Positions 42,750 to 53,460 of a stretch of 64,000 bases of DNA are shown here, piece by piece. The translations under genes were made by a program, and so were the position numbers. The DNA comes from Cycas panzhihuaensis (Eukaryota; Cycadophyta), in NCBI GenBank assembly GCA_023213395.1, contig CM041465.1:249371741-249435740 (forward strand), written 5' to 3'. Position 1 is the stretch's first letter. Each line of letters begins with the position of its first letter. Below the pieces are notes generated by a model that was given only the letters and a program-made list of their open reading frames with translations, had not been told where the DNA came from and did not search any database.

Positions 42750-44201
42750 GTGACCAAGCCTGTGGTGACTAGAAGGCAAGTTGGGTGCAAAACCCGGTAA
42801 ATGCTTAAGCAGGGCTTCATCATCCTCGAAATAATCCACCCCATAGATGACCTTACTTCGAGTAGAAGCACTGGAGGGAGTAGAAACAACGGGACTGTGA
42901 TGGTTGTCGGGTTGCTCAACTTCCTCACGGGATTTTAAAGGAAAGTCAAAAGGAGGCTCCTCGGAAGGAGCGAAAGCCAGTTCTTCGAAGCCATTACCTA
43001 CGGGGGCTAATGAAGAAGAAGAACTGATGATGGGCGGGTCTACACGAGCGATGACGTATGACACGCATGAGTGGCTAGCCTCACTAACGAGAGAGATTCT
43101 AGACGGGGATCTAGAACGAGACGGGTGCGACCTACTGGTGCGGAGGAAAGAGATGTGGTAAAGATCATCCTCGTCCTCATCGTGTGACTCGTCATCACTA
43201 AACGAAGCAAGGTACCCGTAACTCCCAACGCCAATAGGGACGAACCGCGTGAGACTAGGGGAAGAAGATGTGGGATCTTCTTCGGATGGGTTAGGTATAC
43301 CAATAGAGTAGGCCGAGGCATGCGTGGAAGGACCTTGGTTTGCCGAATTGGTGGAACGAGTTTGTTTGGTAAATGGGTGTTCGCGAGGAATCACTCTCAT
43401 CCATCCATCATGGATGAATTTAAGTTGTCCCCAAAGAGTCGAGTACACGGCTCCCATTTGGTCGAGCTATGGACGACTTAGAAGGAGGTTATAGTCAACG
43501 TCAATGTCAAGGACTACAACATCGACAAGAATAGTCTTGCCCTTAAGGGTGAGCGGAATCGCGACAGATCCCAAAGGGGTCTTCTCGCTACCGTCATAAC
43601 TTTGGCATCGCCATGGAACAGGTTCTAAGGCAGAGATACCAAGCTCTTGCATGACACGCAAGGGCATGGCATTGACAGAAGAACCGTTGTCAACAACGGT
43701 CCTCCGAAGGGTATAATCGGGTGTATCGATAGTGATAGTGAACAGGAAGTTCCACTGACGTTCCCTTTCACCGGCGGGAGGAAGATCCTTAGGATCAAAT
43801 GAGATAACGGGTCCACGACTTTGGGTAACGCCCAGAGCGTGGACGGGCGCATCACTCGATCCTAAAGCTTCCAGGAGGAGGGCCCGCTGCTTGGGACAAC
43901 TCCTCAGAACGTCCATCAAGGACATTCCTGCGACGACAGTATGAAGCTCATCCACGATGGAGAAGGGCTTACCCTTCGCCGTAGGCTGGGTAAGTGCCCT
44001 TCGAAAATTGTAACGACCTGGGCGTACAGGAATAGCCTCGGGAAAGAGGGGTATTTCTGGAGGAAGGTTCTCTGGAATAGGGTCGTAAGGAGTGGAAGAA
44101 CAAGAAGCTCTCGCTGCTTCCTTGGCGGCCTGAGACTGCATAAGGGCATAGGAAGGAGTCGCTTCAAGCAACTGGATCACCTTCTTCCCCTTATTCTGGG
44201 G
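42750..44201 (-). pseudogene. Gypsy-A aspartic protease and flanking linker
   Basis: Frame 43467-44180 is open for 237 codons and holds a retropepsin-like domain with active-site phrase RRTVVDNGSSVNAMP. The catalytic triplet is D-N-G and not D-S/T-G, a variant that I associate with some plant gypsy proteases. VDVVVLDIDVDYNLLLSRP is the conserved end. A TAG follows, probably from Trp (the family usually reads GRPWL). After it 42747-43457 continues in frame through GAVYSTLWGQLKFIHDGW into a long Ser/Pro/Asp/Glu-rich linker before RT. The protease processes the polyprotein in live copies. Confidence 0.88.
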
Positions 44202-46504
44202 TCACGAAGGTGATGGGGTACGATGGCTAGGGGATCGAGAGGAAGAAGACAAGTTCCGGGCACCCTTCCCTTTGTCGCGGGAAGGACGAGAATCAGGCGA
44301 TCTTCCTCGGTTCCTGTTATTCTTGGTTTGGGTATTACGATCACATTCCCCATGTTTAGGGAACAGATCCTTGTGAACTGGTTGGTCCAAATTAGGCCTT
44401 GAGGCCTGTTTGGGGGAAGCGTCGTGTCGAGGGGCATCCCTAGGATGCTGGGCCCTGCAATGTGAATCATCGTGGAAGCACTCCCCATGAACGGAGCACC
44501 ACTTCTTCTCAAGCAGAGGGTCTGACCTTCTCGCTTGAGAGGACTGGGCGTTTCCATTCCTAGGGAGAGGAGCTTGGGTTAGTTGTTGGACTTGTTTGTT
44601 GGATATAGGAGATGAAGGAGCTTGAAGTTTGAGTTCCTTCATCATACACTCGAACGAGCATATGGATGATGTGAGAGGGTTTAAAGTCCTCTTAGTCAGA
44701 TGAGAGGAAGACTGGGTAGGTTGTGAAGGTTTGGTATCTTTGGTTGGGGGTGGTACCTCATGGCGCTGTGAGGACTTAAGAGGTTTCTTGAGACCAGCTT
44801 GGATCTCAATAGCCTCCAATGCCAAACACTTGGCGATCGCGGAGTCGCATGTGATCGCCCCCATTTTAAGGACTTCCACATGCACTTTGGGACGAAGTGC
44901 ATTGACGAAGAGGTCTCACTTCAACTCCTCGGGCAATATTGCCTTAGTGGAGTGGAGCAAGTCGTGAAATCGCCGCATAAAGTCATGATTCATTTCGTCG
45001 TGACCTTGCTTGAGCGAAAGGAGCGACTTCATTCCACTCTCAAATGGACGGGCTACATCAAATAGTTGATGAACTCGTCCACCAATTGCTGGAATGAATG
45101 GATGGAATGGGCAGGGAGTCGGTAGAACCACTTGAGGGCGTTACCCTGCAAGGATCGCAGGAATAATTTCATTAAAATGTGGTCATAAGCCTAGTAATCG
45201 ATGCATGCCATAGAAAAGTTATGCACATGCTCCACCGGGTCTTGCGACGAAGTTCCTACGAATCTAGGAACTTCAGGGGGATGAGGCAGCAGATTGGTTC
45301 TCAACGCCTCAATGGATAGGGGGTTTGACCTAAAGTCTATGAAGGGGCGTGCCCTCTCCTGGACCATAGGATCAACGAATGTCATAGTGGATAATGAATA
45401 AGGAGCGGATGGGGGTGGCACACCCATCCCTCCTTCAGGAAACGCCCCCTGCTAGGAAGGAGCATGGGGATAGGTGCCTTGGAAGGGAGTCGGGTTCCCT
45501 TGCAAAGGCACAACAAATGGAATCATGTTGGATGGAGGACAAGATGGATGTGGAACCAGGTTTTGCCTATATGGGCCACTCGTAGGTGGAGCGACCCCAT
45601 ATGGGTGTAGCGGATCTACCTCATAAACTGGGAGATGGCTTCCTCTACCCTGCCCCCAAGGTTGAGAAGTATACCCTGGGGGAACGTAGAAGGAAGCACC
45701 AACATGTTGGTTTTGAAAGTGTGTGGGAGCGGGTCCTGCATGACTATTAACCAAAAGGCTAGTAGGACCGACGGGCCTACTAGGAAAGGTATGCGCCACA
45801 TTAGGGGATGGCACATTGGTTTGGTTAGGGACGGGTATGCTAACCTTCAATTGAGGGAAAGACACACGATGGGAAGATCCCAAAACACTAGGACCTCGAT
45901 GAGAAATGGAAGGCGCAACATGTGCCCCCACTATAGGAATAGGAAAGGAGCGGGACACATGCGTAGGCACAAAGGGATTTGTTATCAAAGGAAGAGTAGA
46001 TGAGGATGAGGCATATGGGGGAGGAGCGAAAGAAGAAGAGGCTCCTCCACGAAGATCACCCTCAAGCCATCCAGGACGCGGTTGCAAGCGTTCCACGCAG
46101 CGACACTCGTTGAGAGCTTCAACTACGTCGACATGAGGGGTTCCTACATACTCGTAAGAGGTAGTTGGGACCTCGAACGAGGTAGGTCCCTCGGGATGCT
46201 CCTCATAAGAGTCACCAATTAAGTGGTAAGTCTCAAGAGGAGTGGATCCTTCTACGGCATGGGTAGAGGGATGGACGTCGAGTGAGTGATGTTGGTCACT
46301 CAGGTAATAAAGGGGTTCATCACCCTCTTGGGTGGACCTGGGAATAGAGGAAGGAAAAACATGGGTTTCTAAGATTGAGGTGTGGTAGGCCCAATTAGAA
46401 GAGTATCCCTCCATAGTCAAACCGAATCGACAACCAAGAGGGTGATACTCGGGGTCTTCTAACAATGGAGGTAGATCGCGCAAGCGACGGGAAAAGCGTC
46501 GCAT
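44202..46504 (-). pseudogene. Gypsy-A gag
   Basis: Starts at ATG 46504 with MRRFSRRLRDLPP. The first 350 residues (to 45452) are Pro/Ser/His-rich and of low complexity. The gag domain follows (45430-44920) with RFVGTSSQDPVEHVHNFSMA, LFLRSLQGNALKWFYRLP and LLSLKQGHDEMNHDFMRRF. One frameshift near 45060-45130 moves it into the pol frame. The nucleocapsid part has WCSVHGECFHDDSHC (C-x2-H-x5-H-x4-C), a C-H-H-C knuckle of Tat type and not the standard CCHC, then a basic Arg/Ser-rich end. Stops occur at 45452 and 44916, and at 44199 just past the end. Confidence 0.9.
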
Positions 46505-46658
46505 GCAAGGTCAACCAGCAATGTTAGGGAAAAAGAAAGGGCGGTAACAGCACACGCGTTGGGGGCTGCCCAACGAAGAGATCGAAATATGTGAGAAGGA
46601 TCACAAAAAGGTAGCGAAACTAATAGAAAAGAGCAGAAACTAGCTCCTTTACTGGCAG

Positions 46659-46676
46659 TCCCCAGTATGGTTGCCA
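46659..46676 (-). other. Gypsy-A primer binding site region
   Basis: On the minus strand TGGCAACCATACTGGGGA starts one base after the LTR end. It resembles the TGGCGAC...CTGGGGAC leader common in plant gypsy elements. TGCCAGT and ACTGGCA flank it as a small inverted repeat (46651-46678). The tRNA is not assigned. Confidence 0.65.
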
Positions 46677-46677
46677 G

Positions 46678-49381
46678 TGGATGCGCGTCTACGGGATAGC
46701 TAACTAACTAGATAGGTACAGTAAGAGCGGGTGATAATATGATCAAGAAAGAGACCTATAAGTAGGGTAATTACCACACAGGGTGCCCCATGCGCCAGAG
46801 CGCGAGTTCGGGACCTGCAATGGAATATAGCTACCAAAGGGTGATCCCCCCACTTCGAACAATAGGCGATGAAGCGTAGGGTTAGCCTGGGTTGACCTAG
46901 GGGAAGGATCCTCCCACCCTTGGATGGCCGGAAGGGGACGGAAAGGAACCTTTGAGAGTCCCCCTAGAGCAACAGGAGACAAGGGAGGGTAAACAAGCGG
47001 TCGGTCTATGGACAGGGTCACTTTGGTTATTTAGCAAAGCGGGGAACCAAAGGAAAGTAAGAGGAGTGACCTAAGAAGGTGGGTCAAGGTATGCCTAAGT
47101 AAACTAACCAAACACATAAGTAATACGGAGAGCAGGAAGTCAGACAAGAAAGGAGAGGAAAAGGTGAAAAGGGGTGGTTCCTAAGACCTTTTCCTACGGG
47201 TAGAGAAGATGCATGCAACAAAATAAATAAAGCATGAACCGAAAGTAAAGTTAAGTTCCCCTTTTGATTTCCAGTGAGTTGATTACTACTTATGTAAAAG
47301 AAATTCAAAAGGAAAGAGTGGTAAAGGGGAGCAAAGTGTGTACCCAGACCGGAAGCGTGTTGTGACGATGGCGCTCGCAAGGGACACCAAAACTACTCCA
47401 CAAGGCGCCATGGCCAGTGAAGTGTCGCCATGTTGGATCAAGGGCCTCTTCCCGTAAAATTACTGAAGTACAAAACCAAGGAAAGAAAGAAAGCAAACAC
47501 TAGTAACAAATGAAGTATGAAAGTACAACATGCATAGGAGTACTTACCAACGACGGGATGAGCAGAAAGGACACTTTACGCTCTCCAAGTACCTGTAAGC
47601 AAATGGCAACCTCCCCCTTTCCGGAGAAAGGGTACTAACATGCAATGACAAGATCCTAATAATACATGTCTATGTAATACAAATATAAACTTAAACTCGT
47701 ATATGTTAGCATCAATACAATGATAATAATATGTAAAGGAGGACAACCAAAGCAAAAGGAAAGTAACCCGTAAGCCTCAAAGTGGCCCACCTCCCGTAAA
47801 GAACAACCCTAACCTCCCCCAAAAGCCACAAGGCAGCGAGGGCAAGGCTAAGAAGGATGGTTGGAAATAGTAGTAAGGGAGTTGAGAAGAGCCAAAGAAG
47901 ACCTACGGTAAGCCGGGGTGCTATGAAGAGCAAACCAGGCTGCCCGGAAAAGAGTTGGGCAAAGAACAAGGGATCAGGACTTATGTGAGTCACCTGGACC
48001 TAAGCCTAAGCCCTCAAACCAGCGCTGCAACATGTGACAACGCTGATTTCAGTGGTTAAGGAAGGGCGAACAAACCCTTGTTTGAGTGCCAAGGACAACA
48101 TGAGGCAAGAGGGAAGGTTTGGGGGGCTTAAAGCTGCTTGAGGAGCATGGAAGGTGGTGCGGAATCCACCCAGCTCTCTCCCAAACCCTATGTCAACCCT
48201 CTATGCCGCTGCCTTGAGCAACAAACGTAGGCAAGAAGGCATTATAACAGGGGTAAAATAGTCTAATATAAAGAGGAAAATAACCCTCACAAAGACAAGC
48301 AAAGAGACGAGCAAGATAGGGCATTAATTGCATAAGAAAAATAATGCAAATCAACGAATACCTAAGAGGAAGAGGAGAAGTGCTTGCCTCAGCCAAGGGC
48401 TGGTAAGGAGAGGCTGAGAAATCAGCCCGCCCAGAAATTATGGTGTAGCAGGTTTAGGACCCTACTAATGGAGTTGGAGGAAGAACACCTGCACTTGGAG
48501 CGCTTGATGGCTGCCCGGGGTAAGAGTCCACTAAAATCTCTCCAAGGGGCCCTCTCCAAGGTGTGTGAGGGGTTGGGAAGATGTCCTAGCCACACCAAAG
48601 GAGAGCTGGGCGCTGGAGGAGAGACGTAGGTCTTGTAGTAGCAACAGGGCAGCAGAGAATAGTAGAGCACAACCTAGTTTCCTTGAGGAGCAATCCAAAA
48701 AGTGAGCCAAAAGTCCTAAAAAATGAGTAGATCGTGACTTAAATACCCAACCCAAACCCTAAAGCGAGTGATTAGGGCACAACTGGCAGCGAGTTAAGTC
48801 GCGAGACATGTGGCAGTTTCGCAATAAATGCGAAATTACCACGGCAGATTTTAAAAAATAAATTAGAATACCATACCGCAAAATCATGATATTGCATTTT
48901 CTAGCAGATCCGCGAAAATCTCGTACAGATAGCCCTGAGGAAAACAGTTTGGCTAGCTACCAGCCGAGGCGTATGATAAAAAGGGCCAATAGGGAGCTGA
49001 GACACCTACCTGGGGGTAAACAAGCCAACAAACGGGTCTAAAAGTGCAAAAATAGGGCTTAAACGGTGTGGCAAGTCAACCAAACAATGACAGGTCATCA
49101 CACGGGCGGAGGTGGCGTAAGCCAAGTGGATCTTGGAGCAAGGAGGGCAGAATGCGGGAAGTGGAATGGCCACCAGGGTGCCACACTTGCTGGGAGTGTG
49201 CCCCTGCTATAGTCGTCATAGGCTAAAATAAGTGTAGACGAAGGCAAAGTCGTCTACAAGGCCACAAATATGTAGACATGCAAACAACCACTCATCAAAA
49301 GAAAGCGATGACAAGGTGAGAAACATACATGCACTTACCTGAGTCAGTGATTCTATATCCATTCCTGGAAGCCGGGAAACA
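46678..49381 (-). repeat. Gypsy-A 5' LTR (minus-strand sense)
   Basis: 2704 bp, starting TGGATGCGCGTC and ending GCCGGGAAACA on the plus strand. It pairs with 32580-35287. Confidence 0.95.
48738..48745 (-). promoter_or_regulatory. Candidate TATA box of gypsy-A LTR promoter
   Basis: Minus strand TATTTAAG in GGGTATTTAAGTC, about 640 bp from the upstream LTR end. The equivalent in the other LTR reads TACTTAAG, so it has been lost there. Confidence 0.5.
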
Positions 49382-49386
49382 GTATG
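49382..49386 (+). repeat. Gypsy-A target site duplication, right
   Basis: GTATG, matching 32575-32579. Confidence 0.93.
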
Positions 49387-49686
49387 CATACTTCTTCATG
49401 CTATAAGTTATTGGTTAACCAAGTGGCTCCTAGAATATGATTAGACAACCAAGTGATGTAATGTATTATGAATATATATAACTCTAATAATACAATTTGA
49501 AAGAGGTCATTTCTCACAAGTATATTATATCATGCGTGTATATATTTATGTTTATTCTTTATTTCTACTTATATGGCACAGTCTCATAATCTTGTATGAT
49601 CGTAGGACTTATATGACCTATGTTTATACACTTTTGTTTCTATCATTTAGTATTTGAGTATGTTTCACTCATATCATATTCTAACA
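49387..49686 (+). repeat. LARD-B 5' LTR, second part
   Basis: Continues 32492-32579 with CATACTTCTTCATG and ends TTCTAACA before the primer site. No long microsatellite is present, unlike in LARD-A. Confidence 0.88.
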
Positions 49687-51530
49687 ATTGGTATTAGTAC
49701 TATGGTTTTAATTCTATGTCAAGCTGTTTATTAATAATTGGTATCACAGTCATGGTTAGAGCCTTAGTTAGAGCTTTTGCCCAAGCTTATTTTTTGACCT
49801 CAAGTTAGGATGTAAGACTATGAGTGTATTCACCTATCAAGAGTTTATTCTAAACTTATTTTAGTATGTCTATTTATGACTAATGGAGTAGGCTAGCTAG
49901 TTTATTTATAAGGTGAGGTTCTATTTTAGGTTATAGATGGTTTCAAGCTATGGTTATGTAGAGCACCTAGATGTATATTGGTGTCATGACCTTGGAGCAT
50001 ATTGGTGCTTATGCAAAAAATCTAGTTGGGATTACAGGCATTGTGATTATCTCAAACCCCATAAAGGTTTCTTATATGTTTGATTCATCATTGGACTAAT
50101 TATCTATATGCTTTGTTAGTACACATATAGGTGTCACACGTGAGTCTAAGATCGAGGCTTCAAGTATAAGCTTGATCACCCTATGAAGCTAGTGTTGTGG
50201 CAAGTTAGCCACTGATTTTCCCTTTATCATGAATAGAACCATGATTGATAAGGGTTTTGCAGCATTTTAAGAGTTATAAATGGTTCGTTGGCTTGTGTTA
50301 ATGAAAATTCGCGTATTTGGGGCTTGATGCAAAGCTTGTTTATTTGTTATGAACATATGTATATGAAGAGTAATGGGTAGCAATTGTATGTAACGAGAGT
50401 TTATAGGTTTAAGAGGGATATGGTACCATCTTGTCAATAAGTTAGAGGCTGAAAGTTATTATTTGATGATGAAAGTGGAGCATTGGATAAAGGATCTCTC
50501 CTATTTTTGAGTTATAATAGGTTATATGGGGGAGATTTAAGGTCATGGTAGAGGCTATAAGCTACTTTGAGAGCCACAATAATGTATGAAGGAGCAATGA
50601 GGGTTTGTATAGTTATGATATGCTTTTGGGCCTTTTTTTTTCCTAATTTTCTTATATTTTAGCTTTATAGTTGTTATAGGGAATGCATCAGTGTTTTGTC
50701 AATATTTTAACATGATTTCAAACTTTGTTTGGTTATTAGTTAGCTCCAATAAAGGTTGGGTAAATTTGAGAGAAGTTGGGCAACTTTTCTATGTATTGGG
50801 CACCTCCTAATCTATAAAATACAAAGTGAGATTTATTTTCTATTTTATAAAGTTTTAAAACTTTAGTGAGATATATTAAAATATTTTTAATATGCTTTTA
50901 AAGTCTACAAGCCCCTTGGAAGGTTGCATAGGATGTTATGATGTGACTAATGGCCAACACATAAAAGGTCCTTTTATTTTTTGACATTTTTTCACCAAAA
51001 GTATACTTGTGCTCATAAAATATTTGTAACTCTTTTATATGGCATCATAATTAAGTGTTATTAGTTGCATTATAAAGTTAACTTATGAGGCTTTCCAATG
51101 AGTGGTCACACTATACCTTGAGGATTTTTCAAGGTGGTTTTAATGGTGTAAAGTTTGAACATTAATTTAACAAGGTATTAAAATAGAGCTTGTGTTTAAA
51201 AAAAGAGGTGTTTTGTCACATGCTTCTACTCAAATAACCATTCTTATAGCTTTTTTCTATGGTGTAATGGATGAGACTAAGGATTTTCAGCTTGACTTAT
51301 GTCTTAAAGATATGACCTTAGTAAGGAGAGCTAGAAACATACAAAATTGGAGCAAGTAAAATTGCTTACCAAGTAAATGTTGATGAGCCATGTATGAGAA
51401 GGACATTTTAGAGGATTGTCAAGTATAGTAACTAGTTACCCATATGCTCCAATAGATGTTTATCTTTTACATGGACCCAATATTAAGATTTGAAGTAGTT
51501 ATACGATATGGTTTAGTGTTGAGGGAGAAA

Positions 51531-51895
51531 TATAAGTAATGCTAACCCATGGAAATATTTAATTGATGTAAATTAATGTGGTTATCCTATATTAAAGGAT
51601 CATAGTATACACACTTCTTCAAGTTGTAGGTCATTGGTTGATTAAATGGCTTTTGAAATGTGATTGGATAGCCATATGGTATAATGTACTATAAATATAT
51701 ATAGGTTTGATAATATAATTTGGAGGTGGTCATTTCCCACAAGTATGTACATATTTATGGTTATTCTTTATTTCCACCTGTATGACATAGTCTCATAATC
51801 TTGTATGGTCCTAGGACCTGTATGACATGTGTTTATGCACTTTTATTTCTATCATTTTCTAACTAAGTATGTTTTACTCGTACTATATTCTAATA
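51531..51895 (+). repeat. LARD-B second LTR
   Basis: Starts TATAAGTAATGCTAACCCATGG and ends TTCTAATA. It is followed by a primer-site copy at 51898-51909 (TAGTAGCAGAGC, two changes) and internal leader, as if it were a 5' LTR as well. Confidence 0.85.
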
Positions 51896-51944
51896 ATTAG
51901 TAGCAGAGCTAGGGTTTTAGTTATATGATAAGCTATTTATTAAC

Positions 51945-52340
51945 GCACAAGGACTTTTGTTAAGTTAAAGATAACATTACATAGTCACTAGTGTTAGTTG
52001 GCCCTAATTTCAATGAGGATTTCTTCATTTATTCCTATGCTTTAGTAAAGGCCCATATGGTCATGTTACTTTAAAAGGATGCAGATAATTAAGAGACTTT
52101 GAAGAATTATCAACTAAAGTATATAGAGTTAGAAAACTATACATTTACTTATGTAAAGGCTATATATGAGTTTAGGCCATATATTATGCATAGCCATACA
52201 ATGGCTTATGTCCTACTTGCACTAGTTAAAGCCATACTAACTCAAGTTGGACCCATAGGGACATGGGTGAAATTATTATGAATTGCCTCAAAAGAACTCA
52301 CCACCTTAGTCCCTCAAATAGAAGAACATTCAAACTTTAG
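51945..52340 (+). pseudogene. Gypsy-B RNase H C-terminal part
   Basis: Frame 52099-52281 encodes a decayed gypsy RNase H end: NYQLKYIELENYTFTYVKAI (Y..IE.E.LA...A), YIMHSHTMAYVLLALVKAIL and VGPIGTWVKLL, equivalent to the 'L.G R.A.W...L.EF' block. The N-terminal RNase H part, RT and protease are missing; the junction with LARD-B at about 51944 marks a deletion. Plus strand, same orientation as the gag at 30950-32345. Confidence 0.7.
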
Positions 52341-52539
52341 CTTGATCCTACAAAATATAAGGTTTTACTTATAACATGGATGTTGTCCTAAACAAATAGA
52401 TAAAAAGGCTAGAAGATCATTAAAGTTAAGGGCCATCCCATATGTCCCAATGTAAGGATGATTATATAAGAGAAGCCATGGTAGTGTTTTGTTGAGATGT
52501 TTAATTATCAAACAAGTGTAGGAGGTGTTAAGAAATTTT

Positions 52540-53460
52540 TGTGTAGGGTTATAAGGAGGGCATTTTTTAATTGATATAACTACTCATAAGATTTTAAGAG
52601 TAGGGTATTTATGGCCCTCTATTTTTAAGGATACATTTCAAAAGGTTAAAATTTGCATAGTATGTTAAAAGTTTACAAGGAAGTAGAGCTTAGTAGCAAT
52701 ACCACTAAGACTTGTACATGTGGCCTAACCTTTTGAAAAGCGGGGGTTGGACTTTGTTAACCCGATCAACCCACCATTTAGTAAAGGGCATACTTTCATT
52801 CTGATAATAATAATTGCTTTACCAAATGAATAGGGATTGTTACTACTAAGAAGACAACCACCACCATATTCATTAAAATTTTGTAAGAAATCATAATTTT
52901 GAGATTCAACAGGCCTCCACACTTAGTCTCAGATAATAATACACCATTTATCTCAATAAAGATGATCAAGTTCTATCAAGAAATGGGAATTATCCTTAAT
53001 ACCTCTTCTAACAGTTACCCATAAGGTAATGGATTAACCAAATCCATGAATAGAATTTTAACTAAGATACTAAAAAGGACGATCAAGGAGAACCAAAAAC
53101 ACTAGTATGTGAAGTTGCATCAAGCATTATGGGTGGATAGAACTATGATAAAGGAAGTGATGAGTTGCTCTCCTTACTTGCTAGTGTATGGTAAGGAAAC
53201 CATCCTCCCCACATACCTTACAATAGTATCTCTACAACTAGCTAATTAAGAGGATACAAAGGTATCCCCCATAATAAAAAGGCTTTATATTTTATTAGTA
53301 TAAGAAGGGAAATGGGAGGAGATGAAGGAATAACTCCAATACGCAAATATAAAATTAAGTGATTTTTCAATAGGGGGTTTACCACCAAGAAGGAGTTCTC
53401 TATTGTGGATAAGGTTCTAATGTGAGATAAGATCATAGAGAAACCATGAACCTATTAGAA
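52540..53460 (+). pseudogene. Gypsy-B integrase remnant
   Basis: Tat/Athila-type integrase pieces in order: GGHF (zinc domain), VGYLWPSIFKDTFQKVK, CIVC, FEKRGLDFVNPINPPFSKGH (first D), LVSDNNTPFISIKMIKFY (second D, usually VSDNGTPF), GNGLTKSMNRILTKILKRTI (third position Glu replaced by Lys) and SPYLLVYGKETILPTYL. Only point changes and small indels separate it from a readable integrase, but stops are frequent. Confidence 0.85.

Larger units (their letters stand above)
32580..49381 (-). mobile_element. Gypsy-A: 16.8-kb Ty3/gypsy element with PMD gene and extra RNase H
   Basis: Complete element with TG...CA ends, two LTRs of about 2.7 kb, and a perfect 5-bp target duplication GTATG (32575-32579 and 49382-49386). 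Minus-strand order: LTR, primer site, gag, protease, RT, RNase H, integrase, about 4.5 kb of extra sequence, purine tract, LTR. Gag-pol stays in one frame from about 45100 to 39846, broken only by stops. The extra region holds a plus-strand plant mobile domain gene and a minus-strand second RNase H-like domain. Domain features (C-H-H-C gag knuckle, IDDSLPDE linker) place it near Tat/Athila elements. It is inserted in the first LTR of LARD-B. The two LTRs are roughly nine-tenths identical by eye, mostly with transitions. Confidence 0.96.
49382..51944 (+). mobile_element. LARD-B, main part (second copy of the non-autonomous family)
   Basis: It continues the LTR interrupted at 32579: rest of the 5' LTR to 49686, primer site 49689-49700 (TGGTATTAGTAC, a decayed tRNA-iMet site), a non-coding internal region to 51530, a purine-rich GAGGGAGAAA at 51521-51530, and a further LTR 51531-51895. 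After that LTR come a second primer site and about 50 bp of internal sequence (to about 51944), then an abrupt change to gypsy-B RNase H. So the structure is LTR-internal-LTR-internal(truncated). It has no coding capacity. It matches LARD-A along LTR and internal region. Confidence 0.85.
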
